Below are positions 1-11,200 of a DNA stretch of 64,000 nt, piece after piece; the stretch's first letter is position 1; each line of letters opens with the position of its first letter. Made by a program: the position numbers and the translations under genes. Source of the DNA: Dichetophora obliterata (taxonomy: Eukaryota; Arthropoda; Insecta; Diptera; Sciomyzidae). The notes under the pieces are model-generated. The model was not told where the DNA came from and searched no databases. It saw nothing but the letters and a program-made list of their open reading frames with translations. Where the stretch lies: assembly GCA_963920525.1 (NCBI GenBank), contig OY986436.1, forward strand, positions 178,843,361 to 178,907,360. Reading direction: 5' to 3'.

Positions 1-104
1 ACACTGGAAGATAGTTATTCTCTGCCAAAAATGACATAAATTTGTTTGTGGAGTTTGAAATATAAAAAGTTATTTGGTTTAATAAGAAATACAATGAATT
101 CTAA

Positions 105-795
105 CAGCCCTATTCTGGCAAAGTGACAATTGTCGCCCAGTTTTCTTAAAATTTCTATGTGTTTGTTGTAATTTTTTGATTTCAAAACAAAATTTGAAGC
201 TCAAAAAACAAAATATTTTTAATGTAAAATGTCACTATCTGAAAAGCAGGTGACAATTTTTATCAAAGTTAATATTTTTGAGCTTCAAATTTTGTTTTTA
301 AATCAAAAAATTACAACAAGTACATAGAAATTTTAAAAATACTGGGTAGCACTCAGTGGGCTTTGGAGCGCTCTTTAAGGGCTTTACGAGCGCTCCTTTT
401 GCAATACAAAGCGCTCCGTCTATATTCCCATCTGCATTGTAATTTTAACATTATATGTCATTGGGAGGGAGCACTACTGCTCCACTTGTACTACAAACTA
501 CATTGAAAGTATAGCACTCAATACTGTGCTCCGAAACTTCTCCTAAACATAGTGTAGCAGGAGCAGTTGTACTTCAGTCGTTCATTCGTAATATCGTCCG
601 TTCTATATAGTTGTTCTTCTGCAATGCTTCTAAGGCTCTCCAAATCATAATGTAGCAGGATCACTTGGACTTCTTCTTCTTCTTTGCCTGGCTTTACACG
701 GAAAGAGCTCAGAAAAGAATATTCTTTAAGCGATCTTGTTAGAAGCACTCTGATTTCGGCCCGTTGGGAACTGTCACATTGCCAGAATAGAGCTT
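105..795. repeat. PIF/Harbinger-like MITE with a 3-bp TAA duplication, carrying an internal insertion
   Basis: The ends are inverted copies of CAGCCCTATTCTGGCAAAG and CTTTGCCAGAATAGAGCT-like sequence. TAA stands on both sides (102-104 and 796-798). The same family recurs complete at 29119-29381 (263 bp, TTA duplication). Positions 139-346 form a foldback matching that copy almost throughout. The extra ~400 bp at about 351-757 is absent from the second copy, so it is a later insertion. It has no coding capacity. The TWA duplication suggests PIF/Harbinger; the transposase donor is unknown. Confidence 0.6.
351..757. repeat. Insertion inside the 105-795 MITE
   Basis: This segment has no counterpart in the complete sister MITE at 29119. 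It holds GAGCGCTC-like words near its left end and an imperfect direct repeat of about 38 bp (537-575 and 635-673, both with TGTAGCAGGA). GCACTC occurs near both edges. No convincing target duplication was identified. The short minus-strand reading frame at 518-748 lies inside it and shows no recognisable domain. Confidence 0.35.
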
Positions 796-798
796 TAA

Positions 799-1716
799 GT
801 CTAACTATGCAAGTTTCTTATTTCATATTATTTCTTTGAGACTAAAGAAACCAAGCATGTTATTAAATTTTAAATATACTTCTTGTTACCAAGAATTTAT
901 TGAACACTTTATTATATAGCAAATTTGATGCTTTCTCTACAAAAATCCTGTAAAAATTTCACCATGATCTTTTGGAAATATGCTAATTAGACAATTCTTA
1001 AAAAAATTAAAATAATATCGGCCATAGAAAGTCATAAATTTTTATATATTTTTCCACTCATGCTAATTCCTGAGTTGTACACGTTTTGATAGTGAAACTT
1101 GGTTTGTAGGTGCTCCAAGTGGCAGTCACTATATCTATAAATGATGCCACGCCCAATTTTACCACCAACAAATCAATATAATTTCTATATATTGGACGAT
1201 TTCCGCTTGTTACCTTACGAGGATAACTTTATGTATTTTTTTTTTTAATTTTTGCGAATGTAATAATTGCTATTAATATTATATTTTTTATGTTATTAAT
1301 CGAGGATAACTGATTAAAATCATAAAACCATTTTAAAAAAATTGCAATTATATTAAAATATTAACTAAAATTTCTGTTTAATGTAATGTAATACCGAACT
1401 AATTTCGCTAAAAACCGAATATTTTTTTACGAGTTATATTTCCATGTGATAATAAAAAATATAAAAAATGTTTAAATGGAAAAATCAAGTTTTTAATACT
1501 GATTTCCGATTTACTGTATGAAAAGAGAATCTAATTAAAATTTTAGCCAATTTCTAACAAAAACAATTAATTTTCTCAAATAAAAACCATTTAGTTATTA
1601 TTCAATCTATTTGATTGATCCATTAACTGAATAAATAGCTATCGAAATATTCGTTTCTCAAATTTTGACAATTCTTTGAAGTCGTATAAATTGGCAACTA
1701 GGCTAAAAAAATAATT
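799..1716. other. AT-rich intergenic or intronic DNA, nothing recognised
   Basis: No open frame, RNA gene or clear repeat boundary was seen. The sequence is very AT-rich with short homopolymer runs. Confidence 0.5.
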
Positions 1717-1724
1717 ATGTACAT

Positions 1725-4700
1725 TAGACTGGTCGCAATTATTTTTTTTTTTTTAAATTTGATTGCTTGCGCTGCTTAAAATATGAGGTTTGGTGTAAAA
1801 AATCATGTCCTAATTTTTCAGCTCACTCCGACGGTGCCTAGTCCTACCTAGTGGGGCCCAAAGTTCCCCATATTATAAAAAAACATCTATTCAATCAGAT
1901 CTTTATAGTTATACTGGTTCAAAAGCCGGCCCCTGTGGAACGATATGTGCTGCGACTGAGCTGCAGTCTTCATTTATGTTTGCCATTTTTTCACAATCTT
2001 CAAGTCGTTAACGTAGCAAGAAGTGCAAATAAATAATCAATCGTTAAGTAAATAAAAAATATAGTGAATTGATCCCGTTAGCAATATGAGTTCAAAAGTG
2101 ATACGAAAAATAAACCTACGCTCTGATGAAGATATTTTTCTAGTGGGGAAAATATGCAAGTAATATTTTAGGAGCCAAACTGCCATCAATAAAGCAAGTG
2201 CTGCAATTATTTTTTTACAAAATTCGTGTAGAAATATGACAGTGACAAAGAGTATGAAATATACTATTGGGGTTGCACTCGAATTTTGGAACAAGGCAAA
2301 AATTCCTACTTTACATGAAACTAATTGTGTGCGGAAATAGAGGAAAATTTATGAAAACTGGAGACATATTCCAAAAAATTGTCAAACCCCATACGAAAAA
2401 TACCGCAAACAAGAACAAGATTTTCGTGACGAGATAGAAAATTTTACATTTGATGTTGCAGCTCCAAATGCTCTAGAGATAATGAAAATACAGGAGGACA
2501 AAGATTTTCTAGTGCTTCAGAGGAAGAGAGGTTGATAGAATTCTAACGCAAAAACAAAAACGTAAAGATAAACTATTGGAAGAAGAAAAAAAGCGTGTTG
2601 AAAAATATAAAGCTCAAGGTGTTTAACTCACAAACTATTATATTTATATAGATTTTATAAAAACAAATTCTCTTATGAATAAAATAGCTGCATTAGCCAT
2701 GAGTGTTGAAGATAACATAGAAGCCGAAATAAGAAATGATTCACCGGACTCCGAAAACGTCTCAGACAATGTAAATGAAATCCAAGAAAAAGATATATCA
2801 CAAACGAAATTATACGGTACTGTTAAATTTATTGACGACAGAATGCTAGCAGGCATGGACAAATGCAAGCTTTCGACAAGAGATGCTATGCATATTGTTG
2901 CTGCAACAATATTGCAATATTGTTGCTAACGCAATTCTGAATAAAGTACAAGATGTTTTCCCTGCTGCTACACCTATCAATTTAGAAAATCTTGTATTAA
3001 ATCGTACCACGCTTCATTTAATGCGAAGAGAATATCGTAGAAGACAAGCTAAGCAGATTATCGATGAATTCAATGTATCATAGTTGATTTTATATTAGGC
3101 TTTATATATTATTTTAAGACTGTTTATTGCAGATTCCTGAAGTATTTGTCCTTCATTGGGATGGGAAACTCCTTCCAGAAATAAAAGGAACAGAAAAGAA
3201 AGATCGACTGGCTCTCGTTGTGACAAGTGAACGTATGGAAAAACTGCTCGGCATACCGAAAATAGAAAATTCTTCTGGGTTTAATATAGCAGAAGCCACC
3301 TACAATTTTTTTGCAACAATGGTCACTTGATGGATTAGTAGAAATAGTGTCTTTTGATACCACAGCCACTAACACTGGAGTTAATAATGGCGCTGCATAT
3401 TTGCTCGAACAAAAATGAGGACGAAAACTACTTTTTCTTCCATGTCGCCACCATATAAGTGAATTGTTGGTCAAATCTGTATTTGAAATGAATTTTGGGA
3501 AAACATCCGGGCCAGAAGTTCTTCTCTTCAACAGATTTGCCAAGTATTGGAAACACATTGAAGCTAGCACCTTCAAGAGTGGAATTTTGGACGAAGAAGT
3601 GGTATGAATTTTAACAACATCATACGTAGATTATTTGAAGAATTTTTGTATAAATGCGTTAAAATTCCATTACGTGCGTGCAGATTATAAAGAGTTGCTT
3701 GAGTTAACACTCCATTTTATTGGGGAGCGTGTGTAACAGATTTTTCACAATTTTGTTTGCCTGGTGCAACATCGCATGCACGATTCATGTCAAAGTGCAT
3801 TTATTGTTACAAAATATTTCTATTTCGCGAACAGTTCAAATTGACAGCAGCGGAATTCAAAAGTCTTCGGAGCATTTGCTTATTTTTGACTATCATATAT
3901 GTTCCTTATTGGTTCCGATGTGTGAATGCTATAGAAGCGCCAAAACTAGATCTTGATTTCATTCAAAACGTTGTATCTTATTTTGATAAAGAAGTTTCGA
4001 CCGCATTATTGCAAAAAATAAGGAACCATTTGTGGTATTTGTCAGAAGAAACTGTTGGCCTTGCATTTTTTGATGAAAGCGTGCCGTTGGAAATAAAAAA
4101 GATGATAGTCCAAAAACTCGACATCGGCAATGACATACACGGAAATAATGAAACAATTTCGAAAAGGAATGTTGTCAATATGGATGAAATTTTCTCTTAC
4201 GCGTCAAGAGATATATCAGATTTCGTTTCTCCACTGACAAAGAAATTTTTTTCTCGATTAGCCATAGATCCAAAATTTTTAGAATCGGAACCTTCTCAAT
4301 GGCAGCAGAGGGATGATTATTGTGCTGGAAAAGCTGTCTGTCAACATTTGAATGTTGTGAATGATGCAGCAGAAAGAGCAATTAAACTCATCACGGATTA
4401 CAATAAATCGTTAACATACGATGAGAAAGATAAGCCGTACTTACTCAAAGTTGTTGAACACTATCGCCATTTATATCCTTCTCACAACAAATCTTCTCTT
4501 ATAAATTAATCAACTCAATAAAATTAATCAAATAAATATACTCAAAATAATATAGTCAAATTTATATATATTTTTTTATCATCATATTAACTTTCAAAAC
4601 CATTAATAAATTAAATTTATATTTGATGCACATTATTCAATATAACTATAAATATCTGATTGAATAGATGTTTTTTTATAATATGGGAACTTTGGGCCCC

Positions 4701-4831
4701 ACTAGGCATGACTAGGCACCGTCGGATTGAGCTGAAAAATTAGGACATGATTTCTTACACCAAACCTCACATTTTAAGCAGCGCATACAATTTAATTAAA
4801 AAAAAGTCCCATACAAGATGCGACCAGTCTA
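1725..4831 (+). mobile_element. Complete hAT-like DNA transposon, 3.1 kb, with ~190-bp inverted repeats
   Basis: The palindromic octamer ATGTACAT flanks the element exactly (1717-1724 and 4832-4839). It fits the hAT target pattern nTnnnnAn. The ends are TAGACTGGTCGCA and its complement. The inverted repeats run about 190 bp (1725-1915 and 4645-4831) with a few small indels. The interior carries a broken transposase gene on the + strand. It lies upstream of the first visible P-protein exon. Very long TIRs are unusual for hAT elements, so superfamily assignment rests mainly on the 8-bp duplication and the TAG start. Confidence 0.75.
2341..4509 (+). pseudogene. Degenerate transposase of a multicopy arthropod family (hAT-like element)
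   Basis: Fragments in several frames line up in order with a protein family I recall as widespread and multicopy in arthropods and cnidarians. They are an N-terminal part near 2341-2540 ending in two stops, 2675-2929, 2940-3074, 3133-3330, 3331-3600, and a 250-residue C-terminal block at 3757-4509. Recognisable features are VFVLHWDGKLLPE, a SFDTTATNTG motif (candidate catalytic Asp), CRHHISE, HLWYLSEETVGLAFFDES and VVNDAAERAIKLI. A probable 58-bp intron lies at 3075-3132 (GTATCA...TTGCAG). Frameshifts near 2910 and 3325 and in-frame stops near 3415 and 3735 make it inactive. The superfamily is inferred from the element ends, not from the protein. Confidence 0.65.
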
Positions 4832-5144
4832 ATGTACATTCTTTCCGGTCCCATACAGTTACAATTAACCCAATTATAAACAAAATCCAGAACCTGACAT
4901 TCTTTTTGTTGTCTGCTTCACGTGAAATAAGATACAAGATACAAGATTTTATAATAAATATAAAATATAAATAACTATTTTCAAAGTATTCTTTCCCAAT
5001 AGGAGTAAAATACTACCATGGTAGCACTTTCAGAAACTCTGAGGGATATAACCTGCGTAGTGTTCCTCTCGTAGTTGTTATCTTTCTTACTTTACTGTTC
5101 CCAAATCGTATGTGAGCATATTTGATAATATGATTTTATTTCAG

Positions 5145-5202
5145 AGACCTCGATGATGACAAAGAAGTGGTGGATGAAATAACGGATGCTCCACCTAATA
5201 AG
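5145..5202 (+). CDS. hoe: P-protein exon 1 (of those visible): acidic cytoplasmic segment
   Basis: Acceptor TTATTTCAG precedes it and donor GTTTTTTAAC follows. It encodes [19 protein letters not shown] and enters with one leftover base. The preceding exon must therefore end in phase 2. An acceptor-like site at 5002 and a GTATGTGAG donor at 5108 border a possible upstream exon. That segment has stops in the required frame, so it could only be non-coding. Confidence 0.75.
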
Positions 5203-8200
5203 GTTTTTTAACATAAATTACTTAAATTAAAACAGAATAACTCTTAACTCCAAACTTCTTATTGCAGCTTGTAGTAATACTAAAATGGCTTAAGATAATC
5301 ATACTCACCATTGTGTGGTGCATATTCACAGTATTTTTGATGTTAGCCAACGAGCATGTCGAGACACCAAGATTATTGACCGTACCTGCAGAGACTAGCA
5401 GAGGTAAGATAAACATTCAGTAATTTTTGAAAACCTTCACGAACACCATTTCTCTGAATTATATTAGATATTTCAATAAGTGACTGGACATCAGGCAGCT
5501 TAGGCGTAACACTAAAAGGTGCATTTGTGCTGCATGAGACAGTTTATGACCTAGGTGATCGCGAAAGGCCTATCCTAACGCTTCAGTTGCAGCGTCTCTG
5601 CTATGACACAAAAGACACTTTGATATACACCCAGAATATTTCGGAAACATGGCAATTGGATCTTGCGAATGATATGGACTCTGCCAAAGAATTGACAGCG
5701 AAAAAATCGTTAGAAGTTAATGCCGATGACGATGATAAGAGCAAAGCGGCCCACTTAACAAGAATAGTCCTTCGGTTACAGACAAACATCGACGACGAAT
5801 TGCCGCTCCAGGTAACATTAAATCAAACACCTATTGATAAGAGAGAAGGTGTCATCTATGCGGCAATCGTGCTATGCGGGCTCTACATTATGATAATTTG
5901 GGATATAGTCCATCGCACATTTGCTGCTATGATTGCCTCATCGCTAGCGATTGGTATTTTAGCCGCCCTCAATGCTCGGCCCTCTATGGCAACAATTATG
6001 GGTTGGATTGATGTAGAAACTCTGTTATTGCTCTTTGGTATGATGATATTAGTGGCGATCTTGTCGGAGACAGGAGTCTTCGACTATCTGGCTGTGTATG
6101 CATACAAGGTATGTATCCCAGAGCTGCTAAATTAAAGAGTTTTTTCCACAAATATTCAGCAGTTGTCAGAATGTTGTCAGAGATTTTACAGATCTGATTG
6201 ATGTGTCTTCCAAGTCATATTTTTTATGGGAAAGTGGCTGTTTCATTAAGTTATCAAGAGTTATCTCGTATAAGATTGAAGTAGCTTTGAGCTTTTTGCA
6301 ATTTTTACTAAACTTTTAATACTTGCCAGATGCAACATTTTTTATAATGTAACATTTGAAGACATGAGTGGACGAAGGTGATATGCCGCAAGCAACCATG
6401 TTTGTGGCTATTTTAGAAAATAGCTTCTTCACAAAATTTGATTTAGTATAGTTTTCTCGAAATTAAAATTTTGCGACATATCACCTTCATCCACTCATGT
6501 CTTAATTTAGTTCAGTAATTTTTCTACCTTGACAATACACTCTTTCTTAACATGCTTCTCCATGTTATAATCACATAGATAGAGATTAGGTTAAAGGAAG
6601 ATTAATTTGCAGTTCCATTTTTGGAAAAGTGCAAAAAAATCTAAGAATAACTTAAAAACAGGTTGCGAAAAAATTTGTTCGCAATTGATTAAAATACAAT
6701 CTTCTTGTTCTCACCATTTCCCACCTCTTCATATGTAGGGTAGAACGGGGTAAAACAACCACTTTTGTGTTTGGCACTCTGTAAAAATTTTGTTTATGAT
6801 AATAATTTGAAAATTTCAACTGTTCATTGAACCGTTGGTTTAAAAATTCCTAAGAACATTTTTTTTCAAACTCGCATTGTTTATCCGGTATTTGCATTTG
6901 AAAAAAAAGTGTGAAATGGTTGTTTAACGCCACCAGGTAGGGTAAAACAACCAAACTTTCTATTTATAATAAAAGTGATCAACATTGTTACTTTTAGGCT
7001 TTTTATTTCATCAGAATTTTACAAAACGTTACAAAAGAACAAAATTAACTTGAAAAAGTTTCTCTGGAGCTTCATTATTTGCTAGCGTCACTTTCCTTTA
7101 CAAGGTATACTTTTCTTGGACGACCTCTTTTGGAGCGACGAGTATCATTTTTGGCTGCCGTGTCTTGGTTTTTTTGCTCAGAAAATTTCTTTAGAATCCT
7201 TTTTTCCGACCTTCGCATGGTTGCCAATGACTGTTTCTCCTTCTTCTTGGCCACATTTTCCTGCTCCTAGCGGAAAGTCTCCAATACAGTTTCGTCGGTC
7301 AACACCGTGGATTTTCTTTTTTTCCAGCCTCGAGTTGTTGTTTTTCTCGGTGCAGCTTTGGGAGGGGGTTGCAGATTCTCCAAAATTGCTTCCGCACTGA
7401 GGTTTTGCTCATCGTCATGTGTTTCATCATTGTGTGAAATCTTTTCTCTCTCCCCGTCGAATGCTTCCGGTATGCGGCTCCGCAAAACTGCTCTTGGCAA
7501 CTCATATTTGGCAGCAACAGCGAGCACTTTTTCGCCATTCTGAACTTCCTGAAGAGCTATTTCAATTATCTTCTCGTCTGGTTTGGGCGTCTTCCTCGCG
7601 CAATGACGTGGCATAATGCTAGAAAAAATTATAAGTTTTGCTACATTTTCATGTACATTAATAAGTGGTTGTTTTACCCCACTTGTTGACTGGTTATTTA
7701 ACCCCACTTGCTTCTATTTTTTTAAGACGGATAACTTTTTAACAAATTTAAATCTTGTAAAACCAATTACAGATTTGGATTCAGCATGTAATTCTGCTCT
7801 TAGAAAACATTTACCTTTCTTTCTGCACTTTACTGATTTGTGGAATTTTGAACTTTTGCCGACTGAAAATATCGCGGCGAGAACGCGTCAAATCTTTCTG
7901 TCGTCAGAACTCAGGTTATAACACACGTGCGGTAGTGGAACCTTTTGCCAAAGTTGCGTTGTATCGATCACTATCTGTTGTACCAACGGTCGTTCGATTC
8001 GACTTTATTAAAAAAAAAATAGAGGCAATTGGTTGTTTAACCCCGTTCTACCCTATATATTTAGAAATGGACGAAAAAATATTTGCTGAGTTTTGTTTTG
8101 GTACAAAAAAAATTCTTAGAAAGTTATGGCTCTGATTGCAATGATAGAACATTTTATTTTCTTGTTACCTTATGTAATGGAGATTGGCTCACGACTTGCA

Positions 8201-11200
8201 CAAAGCACTCCTTGCTAAGCTAGTGTCAAAACTCGTCAGTTTCGAATTTTAGAAATACATTCAATCAAATAAATCTTCGATTTTCCCTGCAGTTGACAAT
8301 TTGTAGGTAAAGGAATAAATGAATCTAACAATATTCATTATAGTCAAAACCAGTGCTGGGCATTTTGCAATTACAATTACTTTCTGATTACAATTGCAGT
8401 AATCGTAATCTATGAATATTAACAATAACAATGACTGTAATTGTAATGCAAAAAAGTATTATTACGATTACCGATCCATAAACACACAAATTACAATTGC
8501 GATTACTGTAATTCTAATCGTTATCAATGACATCGTTGATATCAGTAATCATTATCAATGAAAATTACATTTACGATTACTGTAACCGGAAACCGGAGGC
8601 AAACCTTAACAAGGTAGCAAGTCTGACTGTCTCAACTAACAAAACCCTTGTGAAATCGTCTCAAGCCGACTCAAACATCCATGTGGTGTTTCCTGGCAAC
8701 GTCAAAACTGGCATCAGTTATTTTGGCGGCTAATCTGAGCGGCGGGCCCCCCTAGGCTTAAAACAAGTTGTACGTCGGGTTTGAAGCCCACCCGTAAAAA
8801 CAATTTCAATGAAAACATAAGGATCTAAGAAAAATTATCCCCAAATCTGAAGACGACTACCGCAAACGAAAAACTGATAATGATTAAAGGATATGCACCT
8901 GGAATGTCCGAACTCTTAACCCTTTTATGAACGCATTGAAATGAGGTCAGAAATTTAATAATCATTTCTCAAATATGAGCTGACTAAATTTGTAAAGTCC
9001 TTGGCGCTTGGGTTCGTTAGTTACAGGGTGTTGCTTATTTGCAACGTTGGGCATTTATTGAACAAACTAAACATTTTTCTCATGATTGCTTTTTGTGAAT
9101 ATAACTCTCTTACCTTTATTTATTTATAGTGTGCACTTAGTTTTACAACCATTTTAATGTTTTTAAGCACTTTTTGTATATACACTTTTTTTGCAAGACG
9201 ATCCCGATCTTGATTTCGACCATTTTACTCTATGGAAAACAGCTACTGGATGCACCCGTGCAAAGCTTTCAATAGAACAAATAGCTGTTAGCTTGCACAG
9301 CGCATAAAGCTACATGATGCAAGAAATCACTGGTTAAAAAAATTAAAATGACGGGACTTAGAAGCCTATAAGTGCAATGTTGTTTATAAGCAACATTGCG
9401 CATGAAAGGGTTAATTGGGAATTGTTTATAAGAAATCTATCGAACTGACTGATGTCTTGAAAAGATACAAAGCTGATATCACTGCTATCCAAGAAATGCG
9501 ATAGAAGGGACAGGGTTGCATTCGGCATGCACCCTGTGATTTCTACTGCAACGTCCATGCGGAGAAGCACGAGTTTGGATGCGGATTTGTAGTTGGTCAG
9601 AGTCTACGGCCCAACGTCCTGCGATTCACACCTATGAACGAACGGCTTGCCATAATCCGCATCAAGGTTAATATAATTGTTTAATATAAACTTAATATAA
9701 TTCCTATGAGACTAAGGAAATTCTCTACGAGCGCCTTGAAAATGCTTACGAGCGCTGCCCCCGTCACGATGTAAAAATCGTGCTTGGTGATTTCAATGCT
9801 AAGGTGGGCAAGGAAAATATATTTGGTCCAACAGTCGGAAAGTTCAGCCTCCACGACAACACCTACGATAACGGAATGAGGCTGCAGCACGCAACATGGT
9901 CGTAAGTAGCACTAGAAGTAGACTAGAAGCATCTCAATATTCATACAACCACCTGGATGTCCCCTGATCAAAAAACCAAATTAATCACTTTTTGATCTAC
10001 GGAGGGCACTCTGGAAGAGTATTGGATGTACACAAGATCCATGGTGCAAACATTGACTCGGATCACTATCTTTTCGCAGCCAAGATTACATGCTAAGAAT
10101 GCACGCAACCCCGTACAGAGAAAGCTAGACGTTGAAAAGCTGCAATCAAAACAAACAGCCAAGCTTACGCCACTCGACTCTCACTCCTGCTTCAAAGCAC
10201 TCTTCCGATCGATGGTATCGGGTTAAGCCATCTTAATATCGCATATAAGGTCCTGTCGAGCGTTTTATGTGAAAGATTGAAGCCCATTGTAAACGAACTG
10301 ATCGGACCTTATCAGTGTGGCTTTAGACCTGGAAAGTCCACCATCGACCAGATTTTCGCGCTACGACAAATCTTGGAGAAGACTCAAGAAAAACAATTCG
10401 ACACCCACCATCTTTTTGTCGACTACAAAGCCGCCTTCGACAGCCCAACAAGAAAGCATCTGTACTCCACCATGTCTGAATTTAGTATTCCTGCAAAACT
10501 AATACGATTTTGCAGAATGACACTGAGCACGAGGTTTCAAACAAGGTGATTCCTTATCGTGCGACTTTTTCAACCTACTGATGGAGAAGATCTTAGCTGA
10601 TCTCAGACATAGTGGCACAATATGCTGCTTGCGTATGCTGATGACATCGATATCATTGGCCATAATACGCGCAAAGTGAGTGCAGCATTCTCCAGATTAG
10701 AAAGAGAGTCAAGTCAAATGGGTTTGGTAGTGAATGCAGATAAGAAGAAATACTTGGTGTCATCAAACGAACAGTCCCAGCGTCTGGAAACCCACTTTAC
10801 ACTTGAAAATACCTCCTTCGAGGTTGTGAAGGACTTCGTTTGTCTGGCATCCAGCATAAGCTCAACCAACGACAGCAGAGTCCTCTCTCGGCGAACGAAA
10901 ATCGCGATCTATAAATCGCTCATCATGCCCGTCCTACCTTATGCATCACTGACCTGAACGCTGAGTAGTTCAGATAAAAAGACTTTCGAAGCCTTCGAGA
11001 GAAAGATTCTTCGTAAGATCTACGAACCAATCTGCGTCAATGGCGAGAACCGAATACGGTGGAATGATGAACTGTACGAGCTGTACGCTGACATCGACAT
11101 AGTCAAGCTGAATATAGGTCATGTTCAGCGTATGAAAGACGATGCTCCAGTGAAGAAAATATTCGATTCGGTACCCAGCAGCGGTCAACGCAGAAAAGGA

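Noticed and set aside
5003..5107. Additional coding exon of the P-protein gene upstream of 5145
   Set aside because: Splice-like borders exist, but the frame required to join the next exon contains several stops.
7616..8135. Plus-strand frames across the pogo-like element
   Set aside because: They are in the non-coding end of the element and opposite the recognised transposase remnant.
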